Positions 32,440-41,342 of a stretch of DNA of 52,546 nucleotides are shown piece after piece. A program made the position numbers and the translations under genes. Each line of letters opens with the position of its first letter. The stretch's first letter is position 1. The notes below the pieces were generated by a model. The model worked only from the letters and a program-made list of their open reading frames with translations, had not been told where the DNA came from and did no database searches. The stretch covers positions 41,668-94,213 of the forward strand of contig JAHPYZ010000007.1 in assembly GCA_019058425.1 (NCBI GenBank), given 5' to 3'. This DNA is from Promethearchaeota archaeon. Lineage in GTDB: Archaea; Asgardarchaeota; Lokiarchaeia; Sigyniarchaeales; SOKP01.

Positions 32440-35046
32440 TTAAATAAGTGGAGTAGATTCAGTGTCACCAATTTTTTCTTTCTTTTCTCTTTTTGGCGGT
32501 TCAAAACCTGGTGGATAAATATTCATAATATCACGAGGCGTTGTATCATAACCTTTTTCCTCCATTTTCTCATATAATTTTTGGGCATTGCTTTCAATCG
32601 AGTATTCCATTACTTGACCTGCTAAAAGAATATATGAGAATCCAGTTATAAATGGGGCTCCCCAAAACAATACAATAACCATTAAAGTACCAAAAATGAC
32701 GAAGATTGGAGTTCCCATAAAAAAACCAGAAAAGTTCACCGTTAAGAAGAAAGTAGCAAAAGTAATTAATGCTGACAATCCCGCAATTCCTTTTATTAAT
32801 GATTGAGCCCATATACTTATTGGTTCGATATCCCCAGGTTGACGATATTTCTTTGATTCTTTAAAATAAACAATTCCTGCATCATCTAGTAAGAAATTTC
32901 CTGAAATGAAAAAAGCGAATAACGGATATGATAATATTGTTGGGAACAAGCATAACAACATATAACCTATTATAAAGCTAAAGAACGAAGGTGAGGAGAA
33001 TCGTATGAAACCTTGAGAGTACCCTAGAAGTGGTGCGAAGAAATTATATATATAAAATCCAACGGTAATTGAGAGAAATATTGGCAAGATAGTTCTTTTA
33101 ATTTGAGTCACAATACCAATTTTTCGTCGATCTTTCATATCCACTACTATTATATCGTGATTATAACTTTTTGATATTTTAAAGAATGATTTACGTAAGC
33201 GGATAAAGAAATAAGCAAAACGAGGTGAATATTGATTAAAGATTGCTGCTGACAATGGAAGGATTGCATACCATATAATAACTACAGTTATAAATGTTAT
33301 AATCAAGTCTGTCATTTGATGATGTGCTATAAGAGTATTATTGAAAATGTTTAATTGAAGTAAGAATAGGATAAAAACAAGTGTCATAAGTATAAGCACT
33401 ATTACATTTACTGCAAGAGTTAATTTTGTTTGTTTAATACTTGCTCTAATTTCTTTACGACTCATCCTAAGATCCTTACTTCTAATTATCAGAATCAATA
33501 CTCCTCCTCCTAACATAACAGCTAGTATTATAAATAATGGAAATCCAAATCTAAACCCTGGAGAAAGCCAAATTCCGACTGGTTTTGTCGTTGATAAAGC
33601 TATAACTCTTGCTTCCTCACAAATAAGAAAATCTCTCTTTCCGTTACTGTCAATATCACCAATATTTATTATCGTATCAGCAGAGTACTGGAGATTAATT
33701 ATTCCAAACACTTCTTCAGTAGTAAAACTAATTATACTAAATCTTGCGATATTTTCTATACCTACCGCAGTTTCAATATCTTCACGAACTACAATTTCAT
33801 TGACTGAATCTCCATCAAGATCTTCATCAAGTACTAATAAATTAGCTCTAGATCTCGCAGTTTTAGTAAAATCCCATTCTAAGTTCTGTGTTCCTATTGT
33901 TAAGCTATATATTTCTAAAATAACGTCATTGTGATCACCTCCAGTATATGCAGAATTTTCAATAGAAAAATATGTCACATCATCACCAATTGGGTTTGGA
34001 ATTTCATTTATTTTCGTATAACCAATTTCATATGGAACACTAAATCTACGAATTTCAGTTCCATCTATACCATTAATCAGTATAATTTCTTCATCGCTAG
34101 TAGCAATTAAGATCTCTGATATACCATCTGAATTTAAATCTTCTATAATTATATAAGTTCTTGGACCATCTATTGTAAATAATTGTTCATTATAAGTATA
34201 ATTCAGAAAATTCGAAGAACTAAGGTTCAATAGTCGAATTGAATTCCCTCCTATGTAGAGTAATTGAGGTTCTTCATTATATTGAAATATTTCAATTCCT
34301 GGGATAGGTTGTTGTTCTTGAAATTGAAGCCAAGAATCGTCTACGTATTTAGAATGAGTCTTCGTTCCATTAACATAATAGGAAGCAATATTCCAAAACC
34401 ACCTATCTAAAGTTTTATTATATTCAACTTCCAAACAAATTAAGTCTTCAAAATCATCAGTAGTATCTTCAAAACTAACCAAATCAGATATAAACGAACC
34501 TGTAAAATTTTTACTTATATCATGTAAAATTGATGGGTCGGCACCTTTATGACCACTAACAATTTCATTAGTAAATGAGTTTGGAATAATTTCTAGCTGA
34601 TTATATTCTGTCCAATTAGGAGTTACAGATGCAATATTCACAAAATAATCACGAAAGCCATCAGAATCAACATCCATTATTGGAAAAAGCCTTTCAACAG
34701 GCCCCATATAGGATTTAGACCAAATAGCATGACCGTTGAGACCATTTAAAGCAAAAATTGCACCATATTGAGTAGTATTATATTGAGGATTAACATCACT
34801 ACTAAGATGATTAATATCAGCGTAAGTTATTACATCATTTATTCCATCGCTGTTTATATCATCAGCTTCTATAGCATAGAATTCTGTTGAATATTTCTCA
34901 GTTTCATCTTCCCAAATCCATCCAGGATGTAATTCCATCTGTGTTATAAAAACAATCCCTAAAGAACCAAAAATTATCAAAGAAAAAGCAACGAGTATCA
35001 AGTTTATCGATTTAATCTCTCTTTCTTTTAATTCCTGAGTTTTCAT
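32440..35046 (-). CDS. FG-GAP (integrin-like) repeat protein with a multi-helix membrane domain
   Basis: An 868-residue surface protein. An N-terminal helix (about 16-36) is followed by a large outside domain (37-505) with at least five calcium-binding repeats: DINSDGINDVITY, DVDSDGFRDYFV, DLNSDGISEILIA, DEDLDGDSVNEIVV and DIDSNGKRDFLIC, as in FG-GAP/VCBS beta-propellers of integrin type. After residue 510 come about eight hydrophobic helices and basic loops, then a Pro-rich, Lys/Glu cytoplasmic tail. It is probably an adhesion or sensing protein with a transport-like membrane half. It is not known as a characterised family. Confidence 0.82.
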   Translation of the reverse strand: MKTQELKEREIKSINLILVAFSLIIFGSLGIVFITQMELHPGWIWEDETEKYSTEFYAIEADDINSDGINDVITYADINHLSSDVNPQYNTTQYGAIFALNGLNGHAIWSKSYMGPVERLFPIMDVDSDGFRDYFVNIASVTPNWTEYNQLEIIPNSFTNEIVSGHKGADPSILHDISKNFTGSFISDLVSFEDTTDDFEDLICLEVEYNKTLDRWFWNIASYYVNGTKTHSKYVDDSWLQFQEQQPIPGIEIFQYNEEPQLLYIGGNSIRLLNLSSSNFLNYTYNEQLFTIDGPRTYIIIEDLNSDGISEILIATSDEEIILINGIDGTEIRRFSVPYEIGYTKINEIPNPIGDDVTYFSIENSAYTGGDHNDVILEIYSLTIGTQNLEWDFTKTARSRANLLVLDEDLDGDSVNEIVVREDIETAVGIENIARFSIISFTTEEVFGIINLQYSADTIINIGDIDSNGKRDFLICEEARVIALSTTKPVGIWLSPGFRFGFPLFIILAVMLGGGVLILIIRSKDLRMSRKEIRASIKQTKLTLAVNVIVLILMTLVFILFLLQLNIFNNTLIAHHQMTDLIITFITVVIIWYAILPLSAAIFNQYSPRFAYFFIRLRKSFFKISKSYNHDIIVVDMKDRRKIGIVTQIKRTILPIFLSITVGFYIYNFFAPLLGYSQGFIRFSSPSFFSFIIGYMLLCLFPTILSYPLFAFFISGNFLLDDAGIVYFKESKKYRQPGDIEPISIWAQSLIKGIAGLSALITFATFFLTVNFSGFFMGTPIFVIFGTLMVIVLFWGAPFITGFSYILLAGQVMEYSIESNAQKLYEKMEEKGYDTTPRDIMNIYPPGFEPPKREKKEKIGDTESTPLI

Positions 35047-35333
35047 TTTTTTGAGTTTTACTTTTTTAAAATTATTATTTCAAAAAATTAATTGTAGTAA
35101 ATTAATGTGTTAAAGTTTTAAAAAGTTCTTTTGTTATTTTCTAAACATAAAAATAACATTTTTGTAGAGAAAATATTATTATAAAAAAGAATAAGCTAAA
35201 TTAAACAGTAAATTAAAAAATAAAAAAAAAATATTATTATGTGGGGTGCTTTAGTGTTAGATTTTAAAATCATCTTCGGGATACTTTATTATCTTACATC
35301 TAAAGCGCTCCGCCTATAGTTTTGGTATTTTTA
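35047..35333. other. Intergenic stretch holding the Hsp20 3' hairpin
   Basis: About 287 bases with no reading frame. It contains a strong hairpin at 35241-35313, which on the minus strand is the 3' end of the Hsp20 transcript, and a T-run (minus strand) at 35222-35231. The remainder is A/T-rich and should hold the promoter of the FG-GAP gene. Confidence 0.5.
35241..35313 (-). terminator. Strong 3' hairpin after Hsp20 (terminator or RNA element)
   Basis: GTGGGGTGCTTTAG (35241-35254) pairs with CTAAAGCGCTCCGC (35300-35313) over 14 base pairs, three of them G-U. TGTTAGAT (35255-35262) and ATCTTACA (35291-35298) add eight more with one mismatch and a single-base bulge. A 28-base loop includes a small C(UUCG)G turn. 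It starts about 20 bases after the Hsp20 stop on the minus strand and is followed by a T-run nine bases on. That fits an intrinsic-type terminator, although the stem is unusually long. Confidence 0.55.
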
Positions 35334-35813
35334 TTAATTCTCACTTATATCAATATTTTTTGCTGGTTTCTTTTGCATTGTGATCTTTAGAAGACCATTT
35401 GCCATTTTAGAGATTAAAGTATCTGTATCTGCATCAACGGGTAATGGAATGTCCATATTTACTTCAATAAAGGAAAATCCCTTTCTAAAAAAAGGTCCAC
35501 ACCAATCTTGTGCAGACTTCTCTTCTTCTGGCTTCTCCTTCACATTTTCTTTTTCAGGAATTTTAGGCTTCTCCGCTTTGATGTTAATATGCTTATTAAG
35601 TAATGATACCTTAACTTCTTCCTTTGTACGACCCGCTAATGGAATGCTAATCAAATAAGAATCTCCAAGATCTTCTATATTATGAGGTAAGTGACTTCCC
35701 ATAAATCCGTGCATAAAATGTCTCGCCATACGTTTCATTTTTGCTACATCGTGAGGTCCAAATTGGAAACAACCAGCAAACCCTTTAGGTTCATGATAAT
35801 TTTCATTACACAT
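35334..35813 (-). CDS. hsp20: Hsp20/alpha-crystallin small heat-shock protein
   Basis: A 159-residue ATP-independent chaperone that holds unfolding proteins. The alpha-crystallin domain runs from about residue 45: NIEDLGDSYLISIPLAG, EVKVSLLNKHINIKAEKP, an extended Lys/Glu/Pro loop, then FIEVNMDIPLPVDAD and MANGLLKITMQKK, the GLL dimer-strand motif. The N-terminus is Met/His/Phe-rich (MARHFMHGFMGSH), probably disordered. Two cysteine-bearing stretches (GCF, DWCGPF) are unusual. A strong GGAGG ribosome-binding site precedes the ATG. It is 43 bases downstream of a PadR regulator gene on the same strand, likely one operon. Confidence 0.93.
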   Translation of the reverse strand: MCNENYHEPKGFAGCFQFGPHDVAKMKRMARHFMHGFMGSHLPHNIEDLGDSYLISIPLAGRTKEEVKVSLLNKHINIKAEKPKIPEKENVKEKPEEEKSAQDWCGPFFRKGFSFIEVNMDIPLPVDADTDTLISKMANGLLKITMQKKPAKNIDISEN

Positions 35814-35856
35814 ATTTTTTCCTCCATATATTTTTTTTAATTTCGAATTGGTTTAG

Positions 35857-36507
35857 CTAAAATTGTTCATACTCATCATCATCAACAATTGGAATTGTCT
35901 TGATATTCGCTTCTCTCTTATTTATAAGGGTCTTTAACATACCTTCATATTTGTCAAGTTTTTTGGTAATATCCTCTAATCTCATCGAAATTCTTTCCTT
36001 ACTATATTTTAAATCATTCACAATTCTTTCAACTCGTCTAATATTTGTTAAAGAATAATCTTCCTGATCGATTTCTCTATCAGTTGTTCCACAATGATAA
36101 GGAAAGCATGACATTACTCCTTTAATTTGTTTTTCATGAGGCATCCACGCATTAACAACAGTGCGAATATAATCACCAAGAGTATTCATACTATGTTCAA
36201 AATTATCCTTTAACACTTCTTTCAATCTCTCTGTTCCTTGAGGAGTAATACTGTAAATTTTTTTTTGACGATTATTTTCATCTATAAATTCTTCAGTATT
36301 GACAAATCCTTTCTCAATCAACCTATTCAATAAAGGATATATTGTTCCCGGGGAAGCTCTCCACATTGGTTTAAATTTTTTATTGATAATTTGACTTATT
36401 TCATATCCAGAGACCCCGTCTTTATTTCTAATTATAGATAGGACTAAAATATCTAAACCAGAAAATGGTTCACCTTGATGACCACTAAATCGTTTGCCAA
36501 AGAACAT
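35857..36507 (-). CDS. PadR-family transcriptional regulator
   Basis: A 216-residue repressor-type winged-helix protein. Residues about 15-90 form the PadR domain: LDILVLSIIRNKDGVSGYEIS, recognition part ASPGTIYPLLNRLIEKGFV, and wing KIYSITPQGTERLKEVL. The C-terminal half is a long charged helical segment (VERIVNDLKYSKERISMRLE) for dimerisation. It is upstream of hsp20 in one apparent operon, so it may repress itself and the chaperone. A TATCA-N5-TGATA palindrome just upstream is a candidate operator. The inducer is not visible. Confidence 0.92.
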   Translation of the reverse strand: MFFGKRFSGHQGEPFSGLDILVLSIIRNKDGVSGYEISQIINKKFKPMWRASPGTIYPLLNRLIEKGFVNTEEFIDENNRQKKIYSITPQGTERLKEVLKDNFEHSMNTLGDYIRTVVNAWMPHEKQIKGVMSCFPYHCGTTDREIDQEDYSLTNIRRVERIVNDLKYSKERISMRLEDITKKLDKYEGMLKTLINKREANIKTIPIVDDDEYEQF

Positions 36508-36842
36508 TTTTTTAACCTCACCAATATATCAGTTTTTGATAAAACTTGTGATATTAAAGGTAAATCAACTATTTAAATATATCGGTGATCGAATATTCAA
36601 AAATATTACAATAAAGTATAAATAAATGCAATTAAATAGTGATTCAAAAGAAAAAAGATAAGAAATTAATATAAATAAGCCTTAAGAATTAATAATCAGA
36701 GGATTGTATCATTTAGGGATATTAAAATATCTTTTTAATTATAGAATATGTGAAATATTTCGAATTAATTTGAAACCTCTGACTAAAAGAACAATAGAAA
36801 TACTTATTAGTATTATGAGTAAAATAACAATAACTAACAATA
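36508..36842. other. Divergent promoter region between PadR operon and GDPD
   Basis: About 335 bases of AT-rich DNA with no credible protein gene. It holds a PadR-type palindrome close to the PadR start and, farther on, GATATT-AA-AATATC followed by T5, a small hairpin. TATA-like stretches are too many to choose from. Confidence 0.45.
36527..36594. promoter_or_regulatory. Operator-like palindromes upstream of the PadR-Hsp20 operon
   Basis: TATCA GTTTT TGATA (36527-36541) is a perfect 5-bp palindrome with a 5-base spacer, about 20 bases upstream of the PadR start codon. A second, imperfect form TATCG GTGAT CGAAT lies at 36580-36594. Two related sites a few turns apart suit autoregulation by a PadR dimer. 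Confidence 0.45.
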
Positions 36843-36854
36843 TTGTTATTTGAA

Positions 36855-38402
36855 ATGAAGATGTCATTTTTAGATAAATTGCAAAAGAAAAAAGGGAAAA
36901 AATGGGTTTTGCTTTATGTCATTTTATGTGTTAATCTAATAGTATTTACAGAATTGATCTATGCTCTTGAACCTTATTGGTTTGAAATTAATTCAGAGGT
37001 ATCGAGTTGGGTAGGATTTGATTTTGACATTGTTCTTTTATTAAGAATAAATCTGATTATACCATTATTTTATGGCATAGTATTGGTACTAGTCAGTTTA
37101 AGAAAATTCACAAAAATAGACGAGATTTCGCCCCATAAATTAAATAGAATATTACCAATTGTATTAGTCATCTTTTACATAATCCTTTTAATTGTTATCT
37201 TATATTTTTTTGATATGTTTGGTGAGTATAAGAAAATCTTGTATGTTTTGGATTTTTATAGTATTTATCTATTTTTTATCCTTGATCTACTTCTTATTAT
37301 ACTTTTATATCCACTAATCAAGACCTTACCTAAAATTAAAAATTATCTAACTGAAAAGATAATTGATTCAAATAAGAAATCTATTCTTATGATGATTTTT
37401 CTTATCATTTTGTACTTATTTGCATTTATTTTCCCAATATTATATATTCCTACAAACGTTATATATGGAAGTTTGCCTTCAAAACCATATTTAATAGCAC
37501 ATAGAGGTGGTTCTTCTCTAGCACCAGAGAACACAATCGCAGCAGGCAATGTTTCTCTTGATTATGATACAGTAGTAGGTTGGGAAGTTGATATTCGAAT
37601 TAGTTTTGATGGAGTTCCATTTTTAATGCATGATGATTTATTACTAAGAACTACTAATATTTCAGCCCATTTTCCTAGTAGGAAAAATGATAGAGCAGAA
37701 ACTTTTACTATTTCAGAACTTAAAGAATTAGATGCAGGTTCTTGGTTTGTAGATAAAGATTCTTTTGGTACAATATCCAATGGAATTATATCTAATACAA
37801 AAGCAGAATCATATCGTGGGATAAGAATACCTACTTTTGAAGAAGTTCTAAACTTCACGCGAGATAATAATTTGTATTTAGATTTCGATCCTTATATGCC
37901 AGATTCAAGTCATCCTTTTTATGATGATTTTTATGAAATCCTTTTAAATATGACGATTGATTCAGGTATAAGTTTAAATAAAGTTATGATTCCTACAAGT
38001 AATACTGAATGGATTGAAATGATAAATATTCGAGCACCAGAGATTTTATTAGGAATGCGTGGTTCTCCTTCGATAGTAGATTTTGAATCTTCTCCTTATA
38101 ATTTTTCTTATATTAACACTGGTGATTCCTATTCAAATAATGAATACAGAGATTTATATCAATCAAATATCTCTGTAATGGTATACACCATTGACGCAAA
38201 AGAAAGACATACACAGTTATGGTGTCTTGGTGCTAGATGGGTAAAAACAAATACTCCTCAGAAATTCAATGATTTAACAAAACCTCTATGGTATATGAAT
38301 ATATGGACTTATGAAATTATTTGGGTTATAATTTTTATTGTTGCTTTAAGTTCTGTGACTATAATAAAATTTCTACCTAAAAAGCTCGAGAAGAGAAATT
38401 GA
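36855..38402 (+). CDS. Membrane-bound glycerophosphodiester phosphodiesterase
   Basis: About 515 residues. The N-terminal 210 residues contain roughly five transmembrane helices (for example LLYVILCVNLIVFTELIYAL). The C-terminal domain is a GDPD: LIAHRGGSSLAPENTIAA carries the catalytic HRG and PENT motifs, WEVDIRISFDGVPFLMHDD the metal-binding Glu/Asp and second His, and a final hydrophobic helix anchors it. It would hydrolyse glycerophosphodiesters or related lipid headgroups outside or at the membrane face. ATG at 36855 (or 36861) is preferred to an in-frame TTG at 36843. It is followed by a 7-TM gene in the same direction. Confidence 0.88.
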   Translation: MKMSFLDKLQKKKGKKWVLLYVILCVNLIVFTELIYALEPYWFEINSEVSSWVGFDFDIVLLLRINLIIPLFYGIVLVLVSLRKFTKIDEISPHKLNRILPIVLVIFYIILLIVILYFFDMFGEYKKILYVLDFYSIYLFFILDLLLIILLYPLIKTLPKIKNYLTEKIIDSNKKSILMMIFLIILYLFAFIFPILYIPTNVIYGSLPSKPYLIAHRGGSSLAPENTIAAGNVSLDYDTVVGWEVDIRISFDGVPFLMHDDLLLRTTNISAHFPSRKNDRAETFTISELKELDAGSWFVDKDSFGTISNGIISNTKAESYRGIRIPTFEEVLNFTRDNNLYLDFDPYMPDSSHPFYDDFYEILLNMTIDSGISLNKVMIPTSNTEWIEMINIRAPEILLGMRGSPSIVDFESSPYNFSYINTGDSYSNNEYRDLYQSNISVMVYTIDAKERHTQLWCLGARWVKTNTPQKFNDLTKPLWYMNIWTYEIIWVIIFIVALSSVTIIKFLPKKLEKRN

Positions 38403-38510
38403 GATGGAAAAAATGGGAATCCTTTAATACGTAGAGATAACACGGAAAACATAATGAAAAAAAAACATTAAATTAAATACCATCTTATTATAAAACTAAT
38501 ATGAATTAAA

Positions 38511-38540
38511 CTCTTAAATCTTTTAAGAGAAAAATTTTTT
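38511..38540 (+). terminator. Hairpin with A/T tract between GDPD and 7-TM genes
   Basis: CTCTTAAA TCT TTTAAGAG (38511-38529) is a perfect 8-bp palindrome with a 3-base loop, followed by A5-T6. It ends only about 17 bases before the next ATG at 38547. It may terminate the GDPD transcript or act as a regulatory hairpin in the leader of the next gene. Confidence 0.4.
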
Positions 38541-38546
38541 AAGAAA

Positions 38547-39281
38547 ATGTTAGCACAATTAACTGGATTCGAAATATTCTATGGAAGTTTTACCTTCGCT
38601 TCTGTTATTATATCAACGATATTAGGGCTATTTATCATATTAAAGTATGTCGAATATAAAAAATTGGAATTACTCTTAGTCGGAATTACATGGATATTAT
38701 TAGTTAGCCCTTATTGGTCAGATGCGATTCAATTCATTATAAACATGATCTTAGGGATAAGTTTACCTCCTGCTTTATATTTTTTCTTAGCTAATGCTTT
38801 TATTGCTCCAATTCATATTACTTGGTTATATGCTTTTACTAATTTTCTTGCCAAAAAACATCAGAAGAAGATAATGCTATTTTTTGGAATCGAAGCTCTT
38901 TTATTTGAAATTGCATTCCTGATTATATTTTTTATGAATCCTCTTCTAATTGGAGACCAATTAAGCGCTTTTGTTGTGGAATGGGCGATCTGGATACAAA
39001 TTTATCTATTATTCTCAATCATCCTCTTTTTAGTTACAGGGTTTTTATTTGCTAGAAGCAGTTTACGAGCAGAGGATCGTGAAATTAAACTAAAGGGAAA
39101 GTTTCTAATAATCGCATTTCTCACATTTACAATTGGAACCATGATAGATGTTATCGGAGCAGAAAACCCTACAGAAATCACTATATTTCTTGCAAGAACT
39201 TTCGTAATCTTCAGTTCGATCTGTTTTTATATAGGATTTACATTACCTAGATTTGTAAAGGAATTATTTATTAAGAATTAG
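38547..39281 (+). CDS. Seven-transmembrane protein of unknown function
   Basis: A 244-residue integral membrane protein with about seven hydrophobic helices: residues 8-32, 38-58, 75-95, 103-130, 148-165, 178-200 and 215-240 approximately. Loops are short, and the C-terminus is KELFIKN. The shape resembles the 7-TM sensor/receptor-like proteins seen in Asgard archaea and in some histidine-kinase N-termini, but I recognise no named family. It is likely a signalling or small-molecule membrane protein. Confidence 0.75.
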   Translation: MLAQLTGFEIFYGSFTFASVIISTILGLFIILKYVEYKKLELLLVGITWILLVSPYWSDAIQFIINMILGISLPPALYFFLANAFIAPIHITWLYAFTNFLAKKHQKKIMLFFGIEALLFEIAFLIIFFMNPLLIGDQLSAFVVEWAIWIQIYLLFSIILFLVTGFLFARSSLRAEDREIKLKGKFLIIAFLTFTIGTMIDVIGAENPTEITIFLARTFVIFSSICFYIGFTLPRFVKELFIKN

Positions 39282-39460
39282 AAAACAATTTTTTTTTCTT
39301 TTTATTTAATTTACTTCAATTGTATTATTGAAATATACATCTAGAGAATACAAGGAGATATATAGAAAAACGCGAAATGAAGCTTTCACGAACATTTTTA
39401 CAATAAATAATAAAACAAATTATTATAAAAAAAATAAAAAAAAAAATAAATTATTAAATT

Positions 39461-41086
39461 TTATCTTTTCAGTTTAGATTTTACTTTTAAAGCCTTTTTT
39501 TCTTTGGGGTTCTTGGCTTTTTTTGCCTTCTTTGCTTTCTTTGGCTTTTCTTCTTCTGAACTAATTGTATTGTATTGATTTAAATTATTTTTTAAGTTTT
39601 CTGCTAAGACGCCTAACTTATTAGCTGTAGCAGAGATTTCTTCCATAGAAGCTGTCTGTTGTTCTGCTGAAGCACTAATTCCTTCAATAGAACCTGTAGT
39701 ACTTTCAAGACCCCTAAGAATCTCCGTAATTTTTGTCCCTGTTGTGAAGACAGAGCGTTTTGATTCTTCAGCTAATTTTCTTACTTCATCTGCGACAACA
39801 GCAAACCCTCTACCATAATCTCCAGCGCGACCCGCCTCAATACTGGCATTTAAAGCCAGTAAATTGGTCTGTTCAGAAATAGAAACAATTATATCCATGA
39901 TTCTTTTAATTTCATTCGAAGATACCATAATATTTTGGCTGTCCTCTGAGACTTCTTGTGTTGTTGAAGCAATTTCTTCTGAAGCTGCATTTACTTCACT
40001 AGCGCTAGCAGCCAATTCTGTAGCTATATTTGCTACATTAATACTTGCTTCAGATCCTGTTTTTAAGACTTTTTCCATATTATTTGTAACTTTTGTAATA
40101 CTTCTGACAGTTGGTCTTGCAATGAAAATTCCAAGTATGACGCATGCCACTAGAGCTATCAATGTAATAATATATGAGATCATCACTCCTGACTGCGCAC
40201 TATTTTTTAGAAGTCTTATTTCGACTTCAGTTTCATAATGTATTCCATTCAAATCTCCAGATAAATCTTCATAATCGGATTCTACATCAGCCAAAATTAT
40301 ATCAATGTGATCTTTCATTTCAATAATTCCTTCTTCTCCATTAACCATATTAGTAAAATTATGATGATTTTCTTCGATTTCAGCGAGTTTAGGTATAATT
40401 TGTGGATCTCCTGTATAAAAAGTATCAATTTCATCTATTATATTATCAAAAGCATTAATTGAAACATTAAATTCTTGGCCAGTATCTTCACAGATGCCCT
40501 CTAAATATTCAAATGTTAAATATATCTGTTCACTTAGATAATTTTTCAACATTGTTGCGTTTAATTTCATGTAGAAATCATCAACCAAATCGATCAATTC
40601 AGTAATTAAAACATCTGTTTGCTCTCGTATTTCAACACTTTCGTTTAAACATTGGTTGATTTCTTCGGTATGTATAAGTATTCCATGCTCACTACTTGTA
40701 ATATCCTCAATAATGCAACTGAAGTCCTCACTGATACATGTAAGTTCTTCACTATGCTCTGTGTGTATTTGCTCTAATGTTTCTAATGATGAATTAAAAA
40801 CTTCAGCATGTTCTAAAATATGCTCTATAATTGTCTCTTCTTCAGCACTCTCGTTATGATGATCATGTGCTTCTCCACCATAAAGATTTTCAAAAGTCTC
40901 CCGAATTATTAGCTCCGATTCATATAGCATTGTGTCCACAGCTTCCGTTATGGTAATTTCTTTTTGAGTAAAAACTTTGATATGGCCATCTAGTGTATTT
41001 ATTTGAATCATACCAACAATCCCAATTCCAAAACAAAAGGCTATAAGAATAGCAAAACCACTTGTCATTCTTTTTCCAATATTCAT
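39461..41086 (-). CDS. Methyl-accepting chemotaxis-type transducer
   Basis: A 541-residue transmembrane signal protein. TM1 (about 9-29) and TM2 (about 300-325, [17 protein letters not shown]) enclose an outside four-helix-bundle-like sensor rich in Glu, with a His-rich stretch [12 protein letters not shown]. The signalling hairpin is clear: [20 protein letters not shown] then [18 protein letters not shown]. Little more than 20 residues separate TM2 and the coiled coil, so the HAMP domain seems absent. The C-terminus is a Lys/Ala-rich basic tail. The reading frame is open upstream to 41230, but the ATG at 41086 has a ribosome-binding site (GGAAGGGA) and gives a proper TM1. No che genes nearby. 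Confidence 0.9.
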   Translation of the reverse strand: MNIGKRMTSGFAILIAFCFGIGIVGMIQINTLDGHIKVFTQKEITITEAVDTMLYESELIIRETFENLYGGEAHDHHNESAEEETIIEHILEHAEVFNSSLETLEQIHTEHSEELTCISEDFSCIIEDITSSEHGILIHTEEINQCLNESVEIREQTDVLITELIDLVDDFYMKLNATMLKNYLSEQIYLTFEYLEGICEDTGQEFNVSINAFDNIIDEIDTFYTGDPQIIPKLAEIEENHHNFTNMVNGEEGIIEMKDHIDIILADVESDYEDLSGDLNGIHYETEVEIRLLKNSAQSGVMISYIITLIALVACVILGIFIARPTVRSITKVTNNMEKVLKTGSEASINVANIATELAASASEVNAASEEIASTTQEVSEDSQNIMVSSNEIKRIMDIIVSISEQTNLLALNASIEAGRAGDYGRGFAVVADEVRKLAEESKRSVFTTGTKITEILRGLESTTGSIEGISASAEQQTASMEEISATANKLGVLAENLKNNLNQYNTISSEEEKPKKAKKAKKAKNPKEKKALKVKSKLKR

Positions 41087-41342
41087 AAAACAAATCCCTT
41101 CCTTATTTTTTTCCAATATAAATAAACTTGTTATAAAAAAAAAAGTATATTTGATAAAATAGTTATAAAAAAAATATATAAAATTTTCGCAATACCAAAA
41201 TTGTATACAAAAAGAAAAAATAATACACACAAAAAAAATTTATAAATTAAGGTTTTTATTTAATGTAGAGATCCATAATAATAATCCTAAATAATGATTT
41301 TAAAGTATAATATAACTCAATTTTATTGTATTTCTCATAAAA

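Noticed and set aside
35241..35313. tRNA-like element or SECIS for Hsp20
   Set aside because: The outer stem resembles an acceptor, but no T or D arm is present. Hsp20 has no in-frame UGA and no AUGA/UGA core flanks the stem.
39461..41230. Chemotaxis-type gene starting at 41230
   Set aside because: The extra 48 residues (Phe/Tyr/Cys-rich) look like translated AT-rich leader; ATG at 41086 has a ribosome-binding site and yields a standard TM1.
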